The notes below the pieces were generated by a model, which worked only from the letters and a program-made list of their open reading frames with translations, was not told the DNA's origin and searched no databases. From Lactobacillus taiwanensis DSM 21401 (GTDB taxonomy: Bacteria; Bacillota; Bacilli; Lactobacillales; Lactobacillaceae): a DNA stretch of 64,000 bases. How positions within the stretch are numbered: position 1 is the first letter of the stretch; every line of letters begins with the position of its first letter. The stretch covers positions 124,001-188,000 of the forward strand of contig NZ_AYZG01000001.1 of assembly GCF_001436695.1 (NCBI RefSeq). The letters run 5' to 3'. The translations under genes and the position numbers were made by a program. This document shows, piece after piece, positions 10,913 through 23,109 of this stretch.

Positions 10913-12568
10913 TTAATTTTCTAATACTACTCCGGCATATGGTTCTAATCGTAATTTTCCTGCCGTTAAATCATATTCGCCAGCCGCTAACCTTTCACTA
11001 CTAAATTCTTTTCCTACTTCAAGCTCAATTGGTTCTTGACTCAAAGAAACAGCAATAAGTGCTTTTTTGTCTTTTAAATTACGCTCATAGACATAGCTCC
11101 CATTTGACGTTGGCCATAAATAATAATTACCTTCTTGAAATAGTTGTTCTTTCTTCAAGCTAATAAGCTTTTTGTAAAAGTTAAACATACTACTATCATC
11201 TGCTATTTCATCAGCTGCATTTGTCTCATCAAGCTTTTTACCTTGAATCCAAGGTTCTCTATCTGTAAAGCCATTATTTCTTTCGTTATTCCATGGCATT
11301 GGTCCTCTAGCTGGGAGCTTATGAGTCTTACTTGCCATTAGCAAGGCTTCTTTTGTAGTCTTTCCTGCCTTTTCTGCACTCTTTACAAACTCTTTTACAG
11401 TATCATCTTGAAAATCATTTACATTTTCAAACTGTAGATTTCTCATTCCTAACTCTTCACCATAATAAATGATTGGAATACCGCATTGTAAGTACATCAA
11501 CATAGCTAAACTTCTTGCTTGAGTATTATTTTTAGCAATCCTGGTTGCAAGCCTTGCCATATCATGATTATTCCAATAAAGGGTAGGTTTAGAAATTCCA
11601 CTTAAGGTTTGTTGCCAAATAGTTTGATTTTGTTTAAATTTAACCCAATCTAATGGTTTAGGCTGATAATTACTCAAAAAACTAGGATCGACTTTGTTCT
11701 GATCTTCAGTAAAATATCTAAAAGTAATTACGCTATCCATTAAGTGATTATCCTTATTTGTATAATCCACAGCTAAATTTACATTTGCACTTGCTGCTTC
11801 TCCTAAAAGTAATGCATCAGGATAATCTTGTTTTATTTCTTCACAAAATGGTCGCATCCACTTTTGAACTTGTGGTAAATTAGCAAAAAATGGTTCTGCA
11901 ATTATTGGTTCTTTATCTTTGCTATCAACTGGAAAATTCTGTCTTAAATCTGCTTTTGCAATATGAATAAATGCATCTAGTCTTAATCCATCAATTCCCT
12001 TTTCTAACCAATATTTTGCAATCCCAGTCATTGCATGTCTAACTTCTGGATTATTCCAATTCAAATCAGGCATTCTTTTATCAAAAAGATGGAAATAAAA
12101 TTGTCCGGTACCTGCAGGATCCTTTTCCCAAACACTTCCTCCGAAAAAACTTCCCCAGTTATTTGGACGCTGATTGTTTCCTCCTGCAAAAATATAATAG
12201 TCACGATATATACTTTCTGAATTTTTTATAGCATCTTGAAACCAGGGATGCTGATCAGAAGTATGGTTCAATACAAAGTCCATAATTACATGAATCCCAG
12301 CCGCATGCATTTCCTTAATTAAGTTATCCATATCTTCCATTGTTCCCATCTTTGGATCAATAGCGAAATAATTCGATACATCATAACCATTATCCACTTG
12401 TGGAGAAACAAAAATTGGATTTAGCCAAACAGCATTGATTCCTAATTCCCTTAAATACGGTATTCTCTTTCTTATTCCATTTAAGTCACCAATACCGTCA
12501 CTATTAGAATCTTGAAAAGACTTCGGATAAATTTGATAAATAATTGCTTGGTCATACCAATATCTCAT
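10913..12568 (-). CDS. Alpha-glucosidase (GH13), oligo-1,6-glucosidase type
   Basis: This cytoplasmic exo-acting glucosidase has 551 residues, the normal length. Catalytic motifs are GIDGLRLDAFIHIAK (nucleophile Asp), ALLLGEAAS (acid/base Glu) and WNNHDMARLA (third Asp). It starts MRYWYDQAIIYQIYPKSF, close to the start of the alpha-glucosidase at 1-1323, but differs around the active site (LDAFIHIAK against MDVIELIGK), so the two probably have different substrates. It is the first gene after the second maltose promoter and is co-transcribed with the maltogenic amylase. Confidence 0.9.
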   Translation of the reverse strand: MRYWYDQAIIYQIYPKSFQDSNSDGIGDLNGIRKRIPYLRELGINAVWLNPIFVSPQVDNGYDVSNYFAIDPKMGTMEDMDNLIKEMHAAGIHVIMDFVLNHTSDQHPWFQDAIKNSESIYRDYYIFAGGNNQRPNNWGSFFGGSVWEKDPAGTGQFYFHLFDKRMPDLNWNNPEVRHAMTGIAKYWLEKGIDGLRLDAFIHIAKADLRQNFPVDSKDKEPIIAEPFFANLPQVQKWMRPFCEEIKQDYPDALLLGEAASANVNLAVDYTNKDNHLMDSVITFRYFTEDQNKVDPSFLSNYQPKPLDWVKFKQNQTIWQQTLSGISKPTLYWNNHDMARLATRIAKNNTQARSLAMLMYLQCGIPIIYYGEELGMRNLQFENVNDFQDDTVKEFVKSAEKAGKTTKEALLMASKTHKLPARGPMPWNNERNNGFTDREPWIQGKKLDETNAADEIADDSSMFNFYKKLISLKKEQLFQEGNYYLWPTSNGSYVYERNLKDKKALIAVSLSQEPIELEVGKEFSSERLAAGEYDLTAGKLRLEPYAGVVLEN

Positions 12569-12592
12569 AATAAACTTCCTCCATAGCTTTTA

Positions 12593-12646
12593 TTTTAAGC
12601 AATTATTTTAAGCGCTTACAATATGTTTTATATGTTACCGGTATCA
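12593..12646 (-). promoter_or_regulatory. Promoter of the alpha-glucosidase/amylase operon with cre-like box and palindromic operator
   Basis: On the minus strand -35 TTGTAA (12621-12616) is followed by a 17-18 nt spacer and a weak AT-rich -10. The spacer starts with GCGCTTA, the core of a cre. The 14-bp palindrome TGTTACCGGTATCA lies at 12633-12646, identical to the one at 9103-9116 and one base closer to the -35. This repeat at two co-functional promoters is the main reason for calling it an operator. Confidence 0.7.
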
Positions 12647-12676
12647 AAAAAAGAAGCTGCGGTAACAGCTTTCTAA
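12645..12676 (-). terminator. malR terminator
   Basis: GAAAGCTG and CAGCTTC form a hairpin followed by a T-run on the minus strand. It overlaps the last codons of malR and abuts the operator of the next operon, so malR and the GH13 operon are separate units. Confidence 0.75.
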
Positions 12677-13617
12677 TTTCTTGTAGATTCATTTTTTCTT
12701 AGTTCTGGCTCAATCAAGACTTCACCCTGCTGAGCTCCATCTTGTTTAATTTTTTGCAGAATCATGGCTGCTAAGAGTTCACCAAGCTTAAATAAATTTT
12801 GCTTAACTGTAGTTAACTTAGGATTTGAGACTTGATCTAAAAATACTCCATCAAAACCAATTACACCGAAATCTCTAGGAATATTCCCATTCTTTCTTTG
12901 GATAGCGCGTACTACACCAACTGCAATTCGATCACTGGCACAAATAAAGCACGTATTCGGCGCAAATTTTTTCCAATTACTAATAATTAACTTTTCAGCC
13001 AAACTACTATGATTTTGAATTCGAAAAATTTTAGGAATCATATTATGCTTTTGGAGTGTATTGATATAGCCCGCTTCTCTTGAATATTCAAATGGTTCTT
13101 TCTCATCAATTCCAATAAAAATAATTGATTGATAATTTTTATTGAGTGCATATTGTGTAGCTAACTGTTCACCTAATTTGTTATCTGTATCAATAAAATC
13201 ATAACCGAAGCGATTTTCTCCAAATAAAACAAAAGGTTTATCTAATTGATCTAACCATTCTGCATCCGTTGCTCGCCCCCCAGTTATAATGTAGCCGTCT
13301 CCTCCGCCAACATCCCTACCTGTGGCTAATTGAATTGCGTAGTGTTTTTTGCTCAGTCCTTTAGCAATTCCAAAAAGTAGATTCATATAGTATGGCTCGG
13401 TTGTATCAATATCTTCTAAAATTACCAGTTTAACCACATTAGTTCGATTATGAGCCAAAGCACTCGCAACTGAATTGGGATGATAATTCAATTGTTCCAT
13501 TGCTTTTTCCACAATTTTTCTTAATTCTGGCGTCACTTGCTGCGGATGGTTAATAACCCGCGATACTGTCATCTTAGATACATTAGCTTTTTTTGCTACA
13601 TCAGATAAAGTAGTCAT
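12673..13617 (-). CDS. malR: LacI-family regulator of maltose genes (MalR)
   Basis: This is a 314-residue LacI/GalR protein. The helix-turn-helix is at residues 2-25 (TLSDVAKKANVSKMTVSRVI), followed by the hinge helix NYHPNSVASALA and a periplasmic-binding-like effector domain. It is transcribed in the same direction as the maltose operons and lies directly upstream of them, which is the usual place for MalR. Its likely targets are the two identical palindromes at 9103 and 12633. The effector, maltose or a maltodextrin, is inferred. A cre-like box upstream of its start suggests catabolite control of the regulator itself. Confidence 0.88.
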   Translation of the reverse strand: MTTLSDVAKKANVSKMTVSRVINHPQQVTPELRKIVEKAMEQLNYHPNSVASALAHNRTNVVKLVILEDIDTTEPYYMNLLFGIAKGLSKKHYAIQLATGRDVGGGDGYIITGGRATDAEWLDQLDKPFVLFGENRFGYDFIDTDNKLGEQLATQYALNKNYQSIIFIGIDEKEPFEYSREAGYINTLQKHNMIPKIFRIQNHSSLAEKLIISNWKKFAPNTCFICASDRIAVGVVRAIQRKNGNIPRDFGVIGFDGVFLDQVSNPKLTTVKQNLFKLGELLAAMILQKIKQDGAQQGEVLIEPELRKNESTRN

Positions 13618-13677
13618 ATTCCTATAGTTCCCTCTTTAAAACTGTATAGTTTAATACTACCTTAATTATCCGATATA

Positions 13678-13691
13678 TGTAAACGCTTTTC
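13678..13691 (-). promoter_or_regulatory. cre-like site upstream of malR
   Basis: On the minus strand this contains AGCGTTTACA, a perfect right half of the cre consensus, with a weaker left half. It is about 60 nt upstream of the malR start. Confidence 0.5.
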
Positions 13692-13725
13692 ATATTTTTA
13701 AAATAAAGATATAGCTTTTATATGA

Positions 13726-13762
13726 TAAAAACCAATATCTAAACAAATAGATATTGGTTCTT
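13726..13762 (-). terminator. prs terminator
   Basis: ACCAATATCT and AGATATTGGT form a perfect 10-bp stem with an 8-nt loop, followed by TTTTTAT on the minus strand just after the prs stop. Confidence 0.8.
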
Positions 13763-13768
13763 TATTAC

Positions 13769-14740
13769 TTAATTATGGGATTGAAAACGAGTATTAAATA
13801 GTGGACTAACTGGCTTATGTTCTTGAATCAATTTAATTGCTTCACCCATCAATGGTCCTACAGAAACAATTTCAGCCTTAGATAAATCTTTTTCTTCAGG
13901 TTGGTTGATTGAATCAGTTAAGATTAATTTCTTAATTGGAGAATTATTTAAACGTTCAATTGCAGGTCCTGACAAAACAGCGTGTGTAGCTGAAGCATAA
14001 ACCTCAGTTGCACCAGCATCCATTAAAGCTTGAGAAGCTAAAGTAATAGTACCAGCTGTATCAATCATGTCATCGATAATAATGGCACGCTTGCCTTTTA
14101 CATCTCCAATGATGTTCATAACTTCAGCAACATTTGCTTTTGGACGACGTTTATCCACAATTGCAATTGGAGTCTTAAGAAATTCTGCTAACTTTCTTGC
14201 TCTGGTTACACCACCATGATCAGGCGAAACTACAACAGCATCTTTTTCTAAATCATGACTCAAGAAGTAGTCAGCAAGAAGTGGTGCACCCATTAAATTA
14301 TCAACAGGGATATCAAAGAATCCTTGAATTTGTGGGGCGTGTAAATCAAGTGAAAGAACTCGATCAGCACCTGCTTTTTGAAGCATATCAGCTACTAACT
14401 TAGCTGTAATCGGCTCACGTGCACGGGTCTTTCTATCTTGACGTGCATATCCATAGTAAGGCATTACTAAGTTAACACTTCTAGCTGAAGCACGCTTAAC
14501 AGCATCAATCATAATCAATAATTCCATTAAATTATCGTTTACTGGAGCTGAAGTTGATTGTACTAAGTAAACATCTTTACCACGAACTGATTCATCGATG
14601 TTAATTTGGATTTCACCATCACTGAAACGTTTAACATCAGACTTACCAAGCTTAACTCCTACTTTATCAGCAATTTTTTCTGCTAAAGGTTTATTAGAGT
14701 TGAGCGCAAAAATTTTAATTTCTTTGTCTAATTGAGACAT
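13769..14740 (-). CDS. prs: Ribose-phosphate pyrophosphokinase
   Basis: This enzyme makes PRPP from ribose 5-phosphate and ATP for nucleotide synthesis. The 323-residue protein has the family motifs SDGEIQINI, the catalytic-loop region [13 protein letters not shown], the ribose-5-phosphate region [14 protein letters not shown] and the PRPP loop [12 protein letters not shown]. An in-frame GTG four codons upstream exists, but GGAGGAAATT lies just before the ATG at 14740, so the start is set there (MSQLDKEI). It follows glmU, as in many Firmicutes, linking cell-wall precursor and nucleotide supply. Confidence 0.97.
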   Translation of the reverse strand: MSQLDKEIKIFALNSNKPLAEKIADKVGVKLGKSDVKRFSDGEIQINIDESVRGKDVYLVQSTSAPVNDNLMELLIMIDAVKRASARSVNLVMPYYGYARQDRKTRAREPITAKLVADMLQKAGADRVLSLDLHAPQIQGFFDIPVDNLMGAPLLADYFLSHDLEKDAVVVSPDHGGVTRARKLAEFLKTPIAIVDKRRPKANVAEVMNIIGDVKGKRAIIIDDMIDTAGTITLASQALMDAGATEVYASATHAVLSGPAIERLNNSPIKKLILTDSINQPEEKDLSKAEIVSVGPLMGEAIKLIQEHKPVSPLFNTRFQSHN

Positions 14741-14816
14741 AATTTCCTCCACCGAAAAATTACAATTCCATCTTTAATAATAGCAAAAAAATGCTACTTA
14801 CGCTTGAAAATAGCAA

Positions 14817-14847
14817 AAAAAGAAGTTGTATTTAACAACTTCTTTTA
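14817..14847 (-). terminator. glmU terminator
   Basis: AGAAGTTGT and ACAACTTCT form a hairpin with a T-run on the minus strand, a few bases after the glmU stop. Confidence 0.8.
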
Positions 14848-14849
14848 AT

Positions 14850-16235
14850 TTATTTCCAATCTTTATCTTTTGATAGCGGTAACTTGTGCCAGTAATCAGG
14901 TTTATTAGTCTGTCTACCTCTAGCAATTGCCATATCGTACTTATCAACATCTTTAGTAATTGTTGAATCTGCTGCCACAAATGCATGATCAGCAATATTA
15001 ACTGGGGCAATGATAGTAGCACCTGCTCCAATAAATGAATGATCGCCCACATTAGTATGAAACTTCTTAACACCATCGTAGTTAGAGAAGATAGTACCAC
15101 AACCAATATTAATATCTTTACCTAAAGTTGCATCCCCAACATAAGTTAAGTGACCTACCTTACTATCTTCACCAATTTCAGCCTTCTTAATCTCAACAAA
15201 GTTACCAATATGAGCGCCTTTTCTAATGATAGCTTTAGGACGAAGGTGAGAGTTAGGTCCAATATCAGTATTATCATCCATTTGAGCTTCTTGAAGAGTT
15301 GAAGAAGTAATAATTACGTGATTGCCAATCTTAGAATCAATAATTCTTGAACTGTTAGTTATATAGCAGTCGCTACCAATTTCAGTCTTACCCTTGATAA
15401 CAACGTTGCCTTCAATAACAGTATCATTACCGATCTTAACATCGCCATCAATATATGCTGTGTCAGGATCAATAAATGAAACACCATTCTTCATATGCTT
15501 TTCATTAATCCTTCTTTGCATAATCTTTGTTGCTTGAGCCAAAGCAATTCTATCATTAACACCCAAGCTTTCACTAAAGTCAGGCATTTCATAAGCACCA
15601 ACTTTATGACCAGCTTTACGCATAATTTCTAAGACATCAGTTAAGTAATATTCGCCTTGAGCATTATCATTACCAACTTGTTTTAAAGCCTTAAATAATT
15701 CTTTATTATCAAAACAAAATACACCAGTATTAATTTCATCAACTGCTAGTTCTTCTGGAGTACCATCTTTTTGTTCAACAATTCTTAGGACATTTCCATC
15801 CTCATCACGAATAATACGTCCATAGCCAAATGGATTTGGTGCTTTCGCAGTTAAAACAGTTGCACTGTTTCCACTTTCTTCATGTTTTTTAAATAAGTTG
15901 TTAAAAGTTTCAGCAGTAAATAAAGGAGTATCACCAGTAGCAACTAAAGTTGAACCATCTAAGTTTTCTAATAAATCACTGGCTGCCATAACGGCGTCTC
16001 CAGTACCTAGTTGCTTTTCTTGAAAAGCAAATTCTGATTGGCCTGCCAAAACATCTTTAACGCTAGCTGCACCATTGCCAACTACAGTAATAATCTTATC
16101 TGGATTCGTGCCTTTAGCAGCATTTACCACATGTTCTACCATAGTTTTACCACAAACCTTATGTAATACCTTGTAAAGTTGGGACTTCATGCGGGTACCT
16201 TTTCCAGCAGCTAAGATAACAACATACTTATTCAT
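14850..16235 (-). CDS. glmU: Bifunctional GlcNAc-1-P uridyltransferase / GlcN-1-P acetyltransferase
   Basis: This makes UDP-GlcNAc for peptidoglycan and teichoic acid synthesis. The 461 residues are full length. The N-terminal uridyltransferase half starts [20 protein letters not shown], with TGDTPLF in the nucleotide site. The C-terminal half is a left-handed beta-helix of hexapeptide repeats (residues about 250-440), including [20 protein letters not shown] and the acetyltransferase loop [14 protein letters not shown]. It lies between purR and prs on the minus strand. Confidence 0.97.
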   Translation of the reverse strand: MNKYVVILAAGKGTRMKSQLYKVLHKVCGKTMVEHVVNAAKGTNPDKIITVVGNGAASVKDVLAGQSEFAFQEKQLGTGDAVMAASDLLENLDGSTLVATGDTPLFTAETFNNLFKKHEESGNSATVLTAKAPNPFGYGRIIRDEDGNVLRIVEQKDGTPEELAVDEINTGVFCFDNKELFKALKQVGNDNAQGEYYLTDVLEIMRKAGHKVGAYEMPDFSESLGVNDRIALAQATKIMQRRINEKHMKNGVSFIDPDTAYIDGDVKIGNDTVIEGNVVIKGKTEIGSDCYITNSSRIIDSKIGNHVIITSSTLQEAQMDDNTDIGPNSHLRPKAIIRKGAHIGNFVEIKKAEIGEDSKVGHLTYVGDATLGKDINIGCGTIFSNYDGVKKFHTNVGDHSFIGAGATIIAPVNIADHAFVAADSTITKDVDKYDMAIARGRQTNKPDYWHKLPLSKDKDWK

Positions 16236-16283
16236 TAGTTTTATATCCCTTCAATTTTTTATATTTAAACACCTATCAGTATA

Positions 16284-17120
16284 TCATTTTGGAAAGCGAT
16301 TGAAGTCTGTCTGCTCTAAGAAATTCCCTGGTCTTACTTTGATTAGCTTTTTAGTTCTATCAACTTCTGTAATCTTTATTAAAGATTGATAGTCATCTAC
16401 TACTTTTTGAGAAGCGTATTTTGTTTCACAAAGAACGCACATTCCAGCAACTGTTCCTTTAAATTCTTTAACTAGTTCTTCCATTCCAGTTAAAGTTCCG
16501 CCGCCCTTCATGAAGTCGTCCACAATTAATACATTGCTTCCTTCTGGGAGTAAGCGTTTAGCCAATTCCATTTTTTCAACTCGTTCACTTGAAGAAGCGA
16601 CATAATTAACAGAGATCGTTGATCCTTCAGTAATCTTTGGTCTTCTTCTCACCATTACGAATGGGACGTTTAAAAAGCGACTAACTGCTTGGGCAATAGC
16701 TATTCCTTTAGTCTCAATTGTCATAACATAGTCAACATTGCTATAAGCATATTTAGTTGCAATTAATTGACCAATTTGACGTAAATCTTGTGGTGAGCCC
16801 AAAATATCAGACAAATAAACAAAATTTCCGGGTAAAATACGATCAGGATCCTCAATACGGTCAGCTAAATCATGAAGATAGTTTGTGGCCTCTTTTTTTC
16901 CTACAAAAGGAATATATCTCACTCCACCAGCAGCCCCTGCTACTGTCTCTAAAATTCCATTTTTATCATTAGCTAAAGTCTGACGTAAAATTGCCAAGTC
17001 TTCTGAAATTGAAGATTTAGCTGCGCCATAGCGATCTGCAAAAAACGGTAGTGCGATCAAAGTATGAGGGCGAGCTAAAAGATACTTAACCATATCAACT
17101 AATCTTTCTGAACGTTTCAT
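16284..17120 (-). CDS. purR: Pur operon repressor PurR (PRPP-sensing)
   Basis: This 278-residue protein has the Bacillus-type PurR architecture: an N-terminal winged helix (KRSERLVDMVKYLLARPH, to about residue 75) and a type I phosphoribosyltransferase domain whose PRPP loop is NVLIVDDFMKGGGTLTGM. It should repress purine genes when PRPP is low. Unlike Escherichia coli PurR it is not a LacI protein. It lies upstream of glmU and prs, the latter making its ligand PRPP. No PurBox was recognised within the window. Confidence 0.95.
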   Translation of the reverse strand: MKRSERLVDMVKYLLARPHTLIALPFFADRYGAAKSSISEDLAILRQTLANDKNGILETVAGAAGGVRYIPFVGKKEATNYLHDLADRIEDPDRILPGNFVYLSDILGSPQDLRQIGQLIATKYAYSNVDYVMTIETKGIAIAQAVSRFLNVPFVMVRRRPKITEGSTISVNYVASSSERVEKMELAKRLLPEGSNVLIVDDFMKGGGTLTGMEELVKEFKGTVAGMCVLCETKYASQKVVDDYQSLIKITEVDRTKKLIKVRPGNFLEQTDFNRFPK

Positions 17121-17175
17121 GCTTTTACCTTCCTAAACATTAAATATTTCTAAGTTTAAATATACTCTACATAAA

Positions 17176-17216
17176 GAAAAATCACTAGCATTTTAAACAA
17201 AATACTAGTGATTGTT
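17176..17216 (-). terminator. veg terminator
   Basis: AATCACTAG and CTAGTGATT form a 9-bp stem with a long AT-rich loop, followed by TTTTTC on the minus strand after the veg stop. Confidence 0.7.
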
Positions 17217-17235
17217 CGTAATCTTCTATTGTCAA

Positions 17236-17475
17236 TTACATTTCATCAAACTCAAGCTCAATATTCTTGGTTAATAAATCCGTGTAACTATAAGATACTC
17301 GTTCAAAGTTGTTTTGATCTTGATCAAGATCTACAACAAATACTGCACGGTAGGTCTTAGTTAATCTACCCTTGCGGCGTGTTACTTTCTTTCTTCCTGC
17401 TTGAGCTACTACAATCAAGCTTTCACCCAAATGAGAATCCAAATTATGTTTAATTGCCATTAGTGTTGTTGGCAC
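17236..17475 (-). CDS. veg: Veg family protein
   Basis: This 79-residue protein matches the Veg family (DUF1021): IKHNLDSHLGESL, GRKKVTRRKGRL, VVDLDQDQNNFERVSYSYTDLLT. In Bacillus subtilis Veg is abundant and has been linked to biofilm gene control, but its biochemical role is unclear. The start is a GTG at 17475, chosen because AAGGAG lies 9 nt upstream; the internal ATG six codons in lacks such a site. The position between ksgA and purR is the conserved one. Confidence 0.93.
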   Translation of the reverse strand: MPTTLMAIKHNLDSHLGESLIVVAQAGRKKVTRRKGRLTKTYRAVFVVDLDQDQNNFERVSYSYTDLLTKNIELEFDEM

Positions 17476-17550
17476 TGGACGTCACTCCTTTGCTTGGCCT
17501 AATTTTATCAAAAAATTAATATTTTTTCAAGTCTGTAAATTGTAATCGTT

Positions 17551-18441
17551 TTATGCTTGCTGATCTTTTAAAAGATGAACTAACTTAACAAATTGTTCGA
17601 GAGTTAATTCTTCCGGACGAACCCTAACATCCAAGCCTAAATCACTAATTATTTTTTCTCGTTCATCTTTATCTTTAATTAAAGCTTTTAAATTATTAGC
17701 TAATGTTTTACGACGCTGTGCAAAGCACATTTTTACTACATGATCAAAGAATGCATAATCACTAATATCAGGCTTTTCAATAAGTGGTGTTAAAACCACA
17801 ACAGCTGAATCAACTTTAGGCCTTGGCATAAATGATGTACTTTTTACTTCTTCTGCCAGTCTTACATTCATTCGGCTTTGAACAGCGATAGTTAAGGGAC
17901 CATATTCTTTAGTCTTTGGCTCAGCAACTAGTCTTTCAGCAACCTCTTTTTGCATCATCAATGTTAAACTAGAAAAATCCAAATCACTTTTAATAAGATT
18001 AAAAATAATTGGCGTTGTGATGTAGTAAGGCAAGTTAGCAACAATCTTTACTGCTTTACTTAAATTCAAGAAACCGCCATTATCTTCAATAAAGTTAGCC
18101 TTTAACACATCTTTCATTACTAACTTAAATCGATCTTTCAAATCTTCACCATCAATTTTTTGTGGCAATTCATTGTTTAAAATTTCTGGCAAATCTTGAT
18201 CGACCTCATAAGCTAAGACCTTTGCCCCTGCTAACAGCAACTGTTCAGTTAATGAACCAATTCCTGGTCCAATTTCAATAACTTGATCTCCTACTTGAAT
18301 ATCAGCTGCTTCAACTATTCCTTTAATAGCAGCCAAATCCACTAAAAAGTTTTGACCTAAATTCTTTTTCGCATGCATAAAGTAGCGATTTACAATTGCT
18401 TGAGTACGTACAGGACTAGCAATTGGCATACTATTTGACAT
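17551..18441 (-). CDS. rsmA: 16S rRNA (adenine1518/1519-N6) dimethyltransferase
   Basis: Also called KsgA, it dimethylates two adjacent adenines near the 3' end of 16S rRNA during small-subunit maturation. The 296 residues contain [11 protein letters not shown], the SAM-binding motif [16 protein letters not shown] and the catalytic motif [10 protein letters not shown]. The C-terminal region contains [13 protein letters not shown]. Its start overlaps the end of rnmV by 11 nt, so the two RNA-maturation genes are coupled. Confidence 0.97.
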   Translation of the reverse strand: MSNSMPIASPVRTQAIVNRYFMHAKKNLGQNFLVDLAAIKGIVEAADIQVGDQVIEIGPGIGSLTEQLLLAGAKVLAYEVDQDLPEILNNELPQKIDGEDLKDRFKLVMKDVLKANFIEDNGGFLNLSKAVKIVANLPYYITTPIIFNLIKSDLDFSSLTLMMQKEVAERLVAEPKTKEYGPLTIAVQSRMNVRLAEEVKSTSFMPRPKVDSAVVVLTPLIEKPDISDYAFFDHVVKMCFAQRRKTLANNLKALIKDKDEREKIISDLGLDVRVRPEELTLEQFVKLVHLLKDQQA

Positions 18442-18994
18442 CTTTGACTGCCCTCTTTAATTCATCATAAGTAATTCCAAACATCTTTAAACGTTTTAAA
18501 AATTGTTTACTGTTTCCATAGCCGATCCCTAGTTTAACACCAATCTTTTCACGTAAAAGACGTGCTTCTGAACTCATTCCTAAGCCTAAATCATCGTACT
18601 TTTCTTTAGTAATATCGCTTTTTATAGGCTGAACTTCATGTAAATCGCTGAGTGCGCGTTCCAAAGCTTCTTTTGAGGCATGTTCAACTCCCAAACTATT
18701 TCCATGCTTAGTTGGTTCTCCTTCTTTACGTGTAATAAAAGCTTGTTTCGCATTAGGAGCAGCTTCAGTAACTAATCGGCGTATTCTTTCACCATTATAA
18801 TCTGGATCAGTAAAGATTATTATTTCTCTTGTCTGAGAAAGTTTCTTTATTTCAGCTAAAGTTTCATCGGATACTTCCGAACCGTTAGTCTCAATAGTTT
18901 CGATTCCAGGAAAGAATTGCTTCAACCGTTTTGTATCGTCTCTACCTTCAACAATAACTACTGCATTAAATTGCTTTTTATTCTTTGATTCCAT
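18431..18994 (-). CDS. rnmV: Ribonuclease M5 (5S rRNA maturation)
   Basis: This cleaves 5S rRNA precursor in low-GC Gram-positives. The 187-residue protein has an N-terminal TOPRIM domain with the catalytic Glu in [14 protein letters not shown] and the Asp pair in [14 protein letters not shown]. The C-terminal domain contributes rRNA and L18 binding in the family. It overlaps tatD upstream by 17 nt and ksgA downstream by 11 nt, forming a tightly packed tatD-rnmV-rsmA unit. Confidence 0.95.
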   Translation of the reverse strand: MESKNKKQFNAVVIVEGRDDTKRLKQFFPGIETIETNGSEVSDETLAEIKKLSQTREIIIFTDPDYNGERIRRLVTEAAPNAKQAFITRKEGEPTKHGNSLGVEHASKEALERALSDLHEVQPIKSDITKEKYDDLGLGMSSEARLLREKIGVKLGIGYGNSKQFLKRLKMFGITYDELKRAVKDVK

Positions 18995-19750
18995 ATGCCC
19001 TCATCGTATTTTCAAACGTATGCTTAGCGACTTCTTCAACAGATGTATCGCGTAACTTAGCAATTGCCTCTGCCACATAGCGAACATATCCTGTCTCATT
19101 TTGTTTGCCACGGTATGGCTTAGGAGTTAGATATGGTGCATCTGTTTCAATTAAAAACTTATCCCATGGTACAACTTTAGCAGAAACATGTACGTCAGTT
19201 GCCTTTGTAAAGGAAACAACCCCAGAAAATGAAACCATCATTCCTAAATCAAGAAACTTTTTAAGCCATTCTGGATCACCATTAAAATTATGGATGATTC
19301 CGCCATATTCACCCACATGACTATCTTTTAAAACTTGATATGTATCTTCAAAAGCATCTCGAGTATGAATATTAACTGGCATTTTTAAACTATGTGCTAA
19401 ATCAAGTTGCTTTGCAAAAACTTTTCGTTGAACATCTCTAGGTGATTCATCCCAGTAATAATCTAGTCCGATTTCTCCTAAAGCAACAGTTTTAGGCTTT
19501 TTAAGCTGTTCAACTAACTTATCTTCTGCTTTTTGATCGTAGTCTTTAGCTACATCTGGACAATAACCAACAATAGCGTATAAATTATCAAATCTCTGAC
19601 TAAGGTCAACGGCGCGTTCATTAAATTCTGGATCTTGTCCGGCAACTGCACTTCTTACTACATCTAATTCTTTCGCCCGATCAAGATAAATCTCTTCTTT
19701 TCCGCGAAAAGGAACGTCATTTAGATGCGTATGTGAATCAAAAATCTCCA

Positions 19751-19751
<1 letters not shown>
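18978..19751 (-). CDS. tatD: TatD family metal-dependent hydrolase/DNase
   Basis: This 257-residue TIM-barrel hydrolase has the two-metal site of the TatD family: the N-terminal FDSHTHLND, ALGEIGLDYYW, PVNIHTRDAFEDT, IIHNFNGDPEW and the C-terminal LIETDAPYLTPKPYRG. Family members act as 3'-5' exonucleases or DNases. It starts where metG stops (1-nt overlap), indicating co-translation with metG and the downstream rnmV. Confidence 0.94.
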
Positions 19752-21838
<2,087 letters not shown>

Positions 21839-21846
21839 TTAGATAA

Positions 21847-22833
21847 TTAATTGTCATATGTCGCTCGAATCCTGGGCGTATCAACATTGGCTTTTACCAA
21901 GTTATTTACAATAGCTGTTGGCATCACTTCAGCCATTATACCAACAGCTATTGCCATAGCAAAAATTAAAGCATTTTCCCAATTGCCACGCATTATTTCA
22001 TTAATTAGTAAAACAACTGGAACAATAACTAGAATCAATGTCAAAAAGATTTTGGTTAATCTTTTCATACCAAAATTAAAGAAATGGTTTTCTAGATTAA
22101 GCTTAGAAAGATTTTGGACTACTCTTCCAAAAACAGTTTCTTTACCAGTCGCAAAAACAACGCCAATGCCTGATCCAGAAAGAATAATTGTGCCAGCATA
22201 TAAAATATTAGCGTAATCTAAGCCATCATTTTTATCAGTGTAATTAGCACTCTTTTTCACAGTATCTTCTTCGCCAAGTAAAGAACACTCTAAATCATTA
22301 CTTTTAAGTAACTTAATGTCAGCGGGAACAATATCTCCAGTTTTAAGTAACACGACATCACCAATTGTTAGATCTTTAGTTGAAATTTTTTGTGGTGTGC
22401 AATCGCGCATTACTTGAGTTGTTCTAGAAATTCGATTTATCAAGTTCTGAATATTAGTATTAATACGAATATTCTGCACAGCAGTTAAAATTACTGAGAT
22501 AAATAAAATAGCTAAAACAAAAATTGCTGGACTTAAGTTAAGAGTACGTTGAGAAGAATTTAGAAAAATTGCTACAATTGCTAAAAAAAATAACGTCAGG
22601 GAAAAAGGAGTTATAAAAGCCTTTAGAAAATAGTGAAGCTTAGTCTTATCATGTTTGATTATTATTTCATTAGAACCGTATTTTGCTAAGCGTTGCCTCG
22701 CATCTTTACTTTGAAGGCCACTAATTGAGGTTTTTAATCGTTGCAGCGTCGCAAACTTATCTTCGCGTGCAATCCGGCGCACCAGCTTGGTGTCTGTAGT
22801 ATTTCTTGTGCCGGAAGTGTTGATTTTGAACAT
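21847..22833 (-). pseudogene. N-terminal fragment of an MgtA-type Mg2+-transporting P-type ATPase
   Basis: Only 328 residues of a protein that is normally near 900 are present: the N-terminal cytoplasmic part (QRLKTSISGLQSKDARQRL), transmembrane segments 1-4 and the actuator domain (IGDVVLLKTGDIVPADIKLL). The frame ends IRATYDN shortly after MPTAIVNNLVKANV, before the DKTGT phosphorylation motif, and a terminator follows. The actuator motif that should read TGE is LGE (CSLLGEEDTVKK). It therefore cannot be an active pump. The ATG at 22833 is preferred because AAAGG lies 9 nt upstream; an ATG nine bases earlier is in frame. The leader is an M-box riboswitch. Decay product or a retained fragment with another role are both possible. 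Confidence 0.85.
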
Positions 22834-22864
22834 CTTCAACATCCTTTCTTAAGAACCTAGCAAA

Positions 22865-22899
22865 CAAACAAAAAGACCGATGCAAAAACTGCATCGGCT
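22865..22899 (-). terminator. Expression-platform terminator of the M-box
   Basis: CCGATGCA and TGCATCGG form a perfect 8-bp stem with a 5-nt loop, followed by TCTTTTTG on the minus strand. It lies between the aptamer and the ATPase start, as expected for Mg2+-induced termination. Confidence 0.85.
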
Positions 22900-22914
22900 T
22901 AAATCCAAGCGATT

Positions 22915-23085
22915 TTTATACTCGTCGTTCAGTTTTAACACTACGTGACGTAAGGTTATTTAACATAACTAGCTGGCTGGGGAGGGCCTTATATCGACGA
23001 TCCCTGTTTGACCCGTTGGCATCTCTGGATGTTGCTGGGCGACAGCATGTGTTCACGTAGGAGTCTCACCTAACAGTTTATTTGC
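22915..23085 (-). ncRNA. M-box (ykoK-type) Mg2+ riboswitch
   Basis: The minus strand reads GTTAGGTGAGACTCCTACG, GAACACATGCTGTCGCCCAG, AGATGCCAACGGGTCAAACA, GGGATCGTCGATATAAGG and AGTGTTAAAACTGAACGACG in order. These follow the conserved M-box core of Bacillus mgtE closely. Family knowledge: Mg2+ binding compacts this RNA and allows termination. The only gene downstream is the truncated mgtA. The whole 22834-23142 gap is accounted for by promoter, aptamer and terminator. Confidence 0.92.
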
Positions 23086-23109
23086 TCTAAATATTTAATT
23101 TCTACTGAT

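Noticed and set aside
14781-14796. A small hairpin TAGCA...TGCTA after prs start
   Set aside because: The arms are only 5 bp around an A-run, and glmU already has a better terminator at 14817-14847.
14798-15106. A 102-codon minus-strand frame inside glmU
   Set aside because: It is the beta-helix repeat region of glmU read in another frame; the regular hexapeptide repeats create long stop-free stretches.
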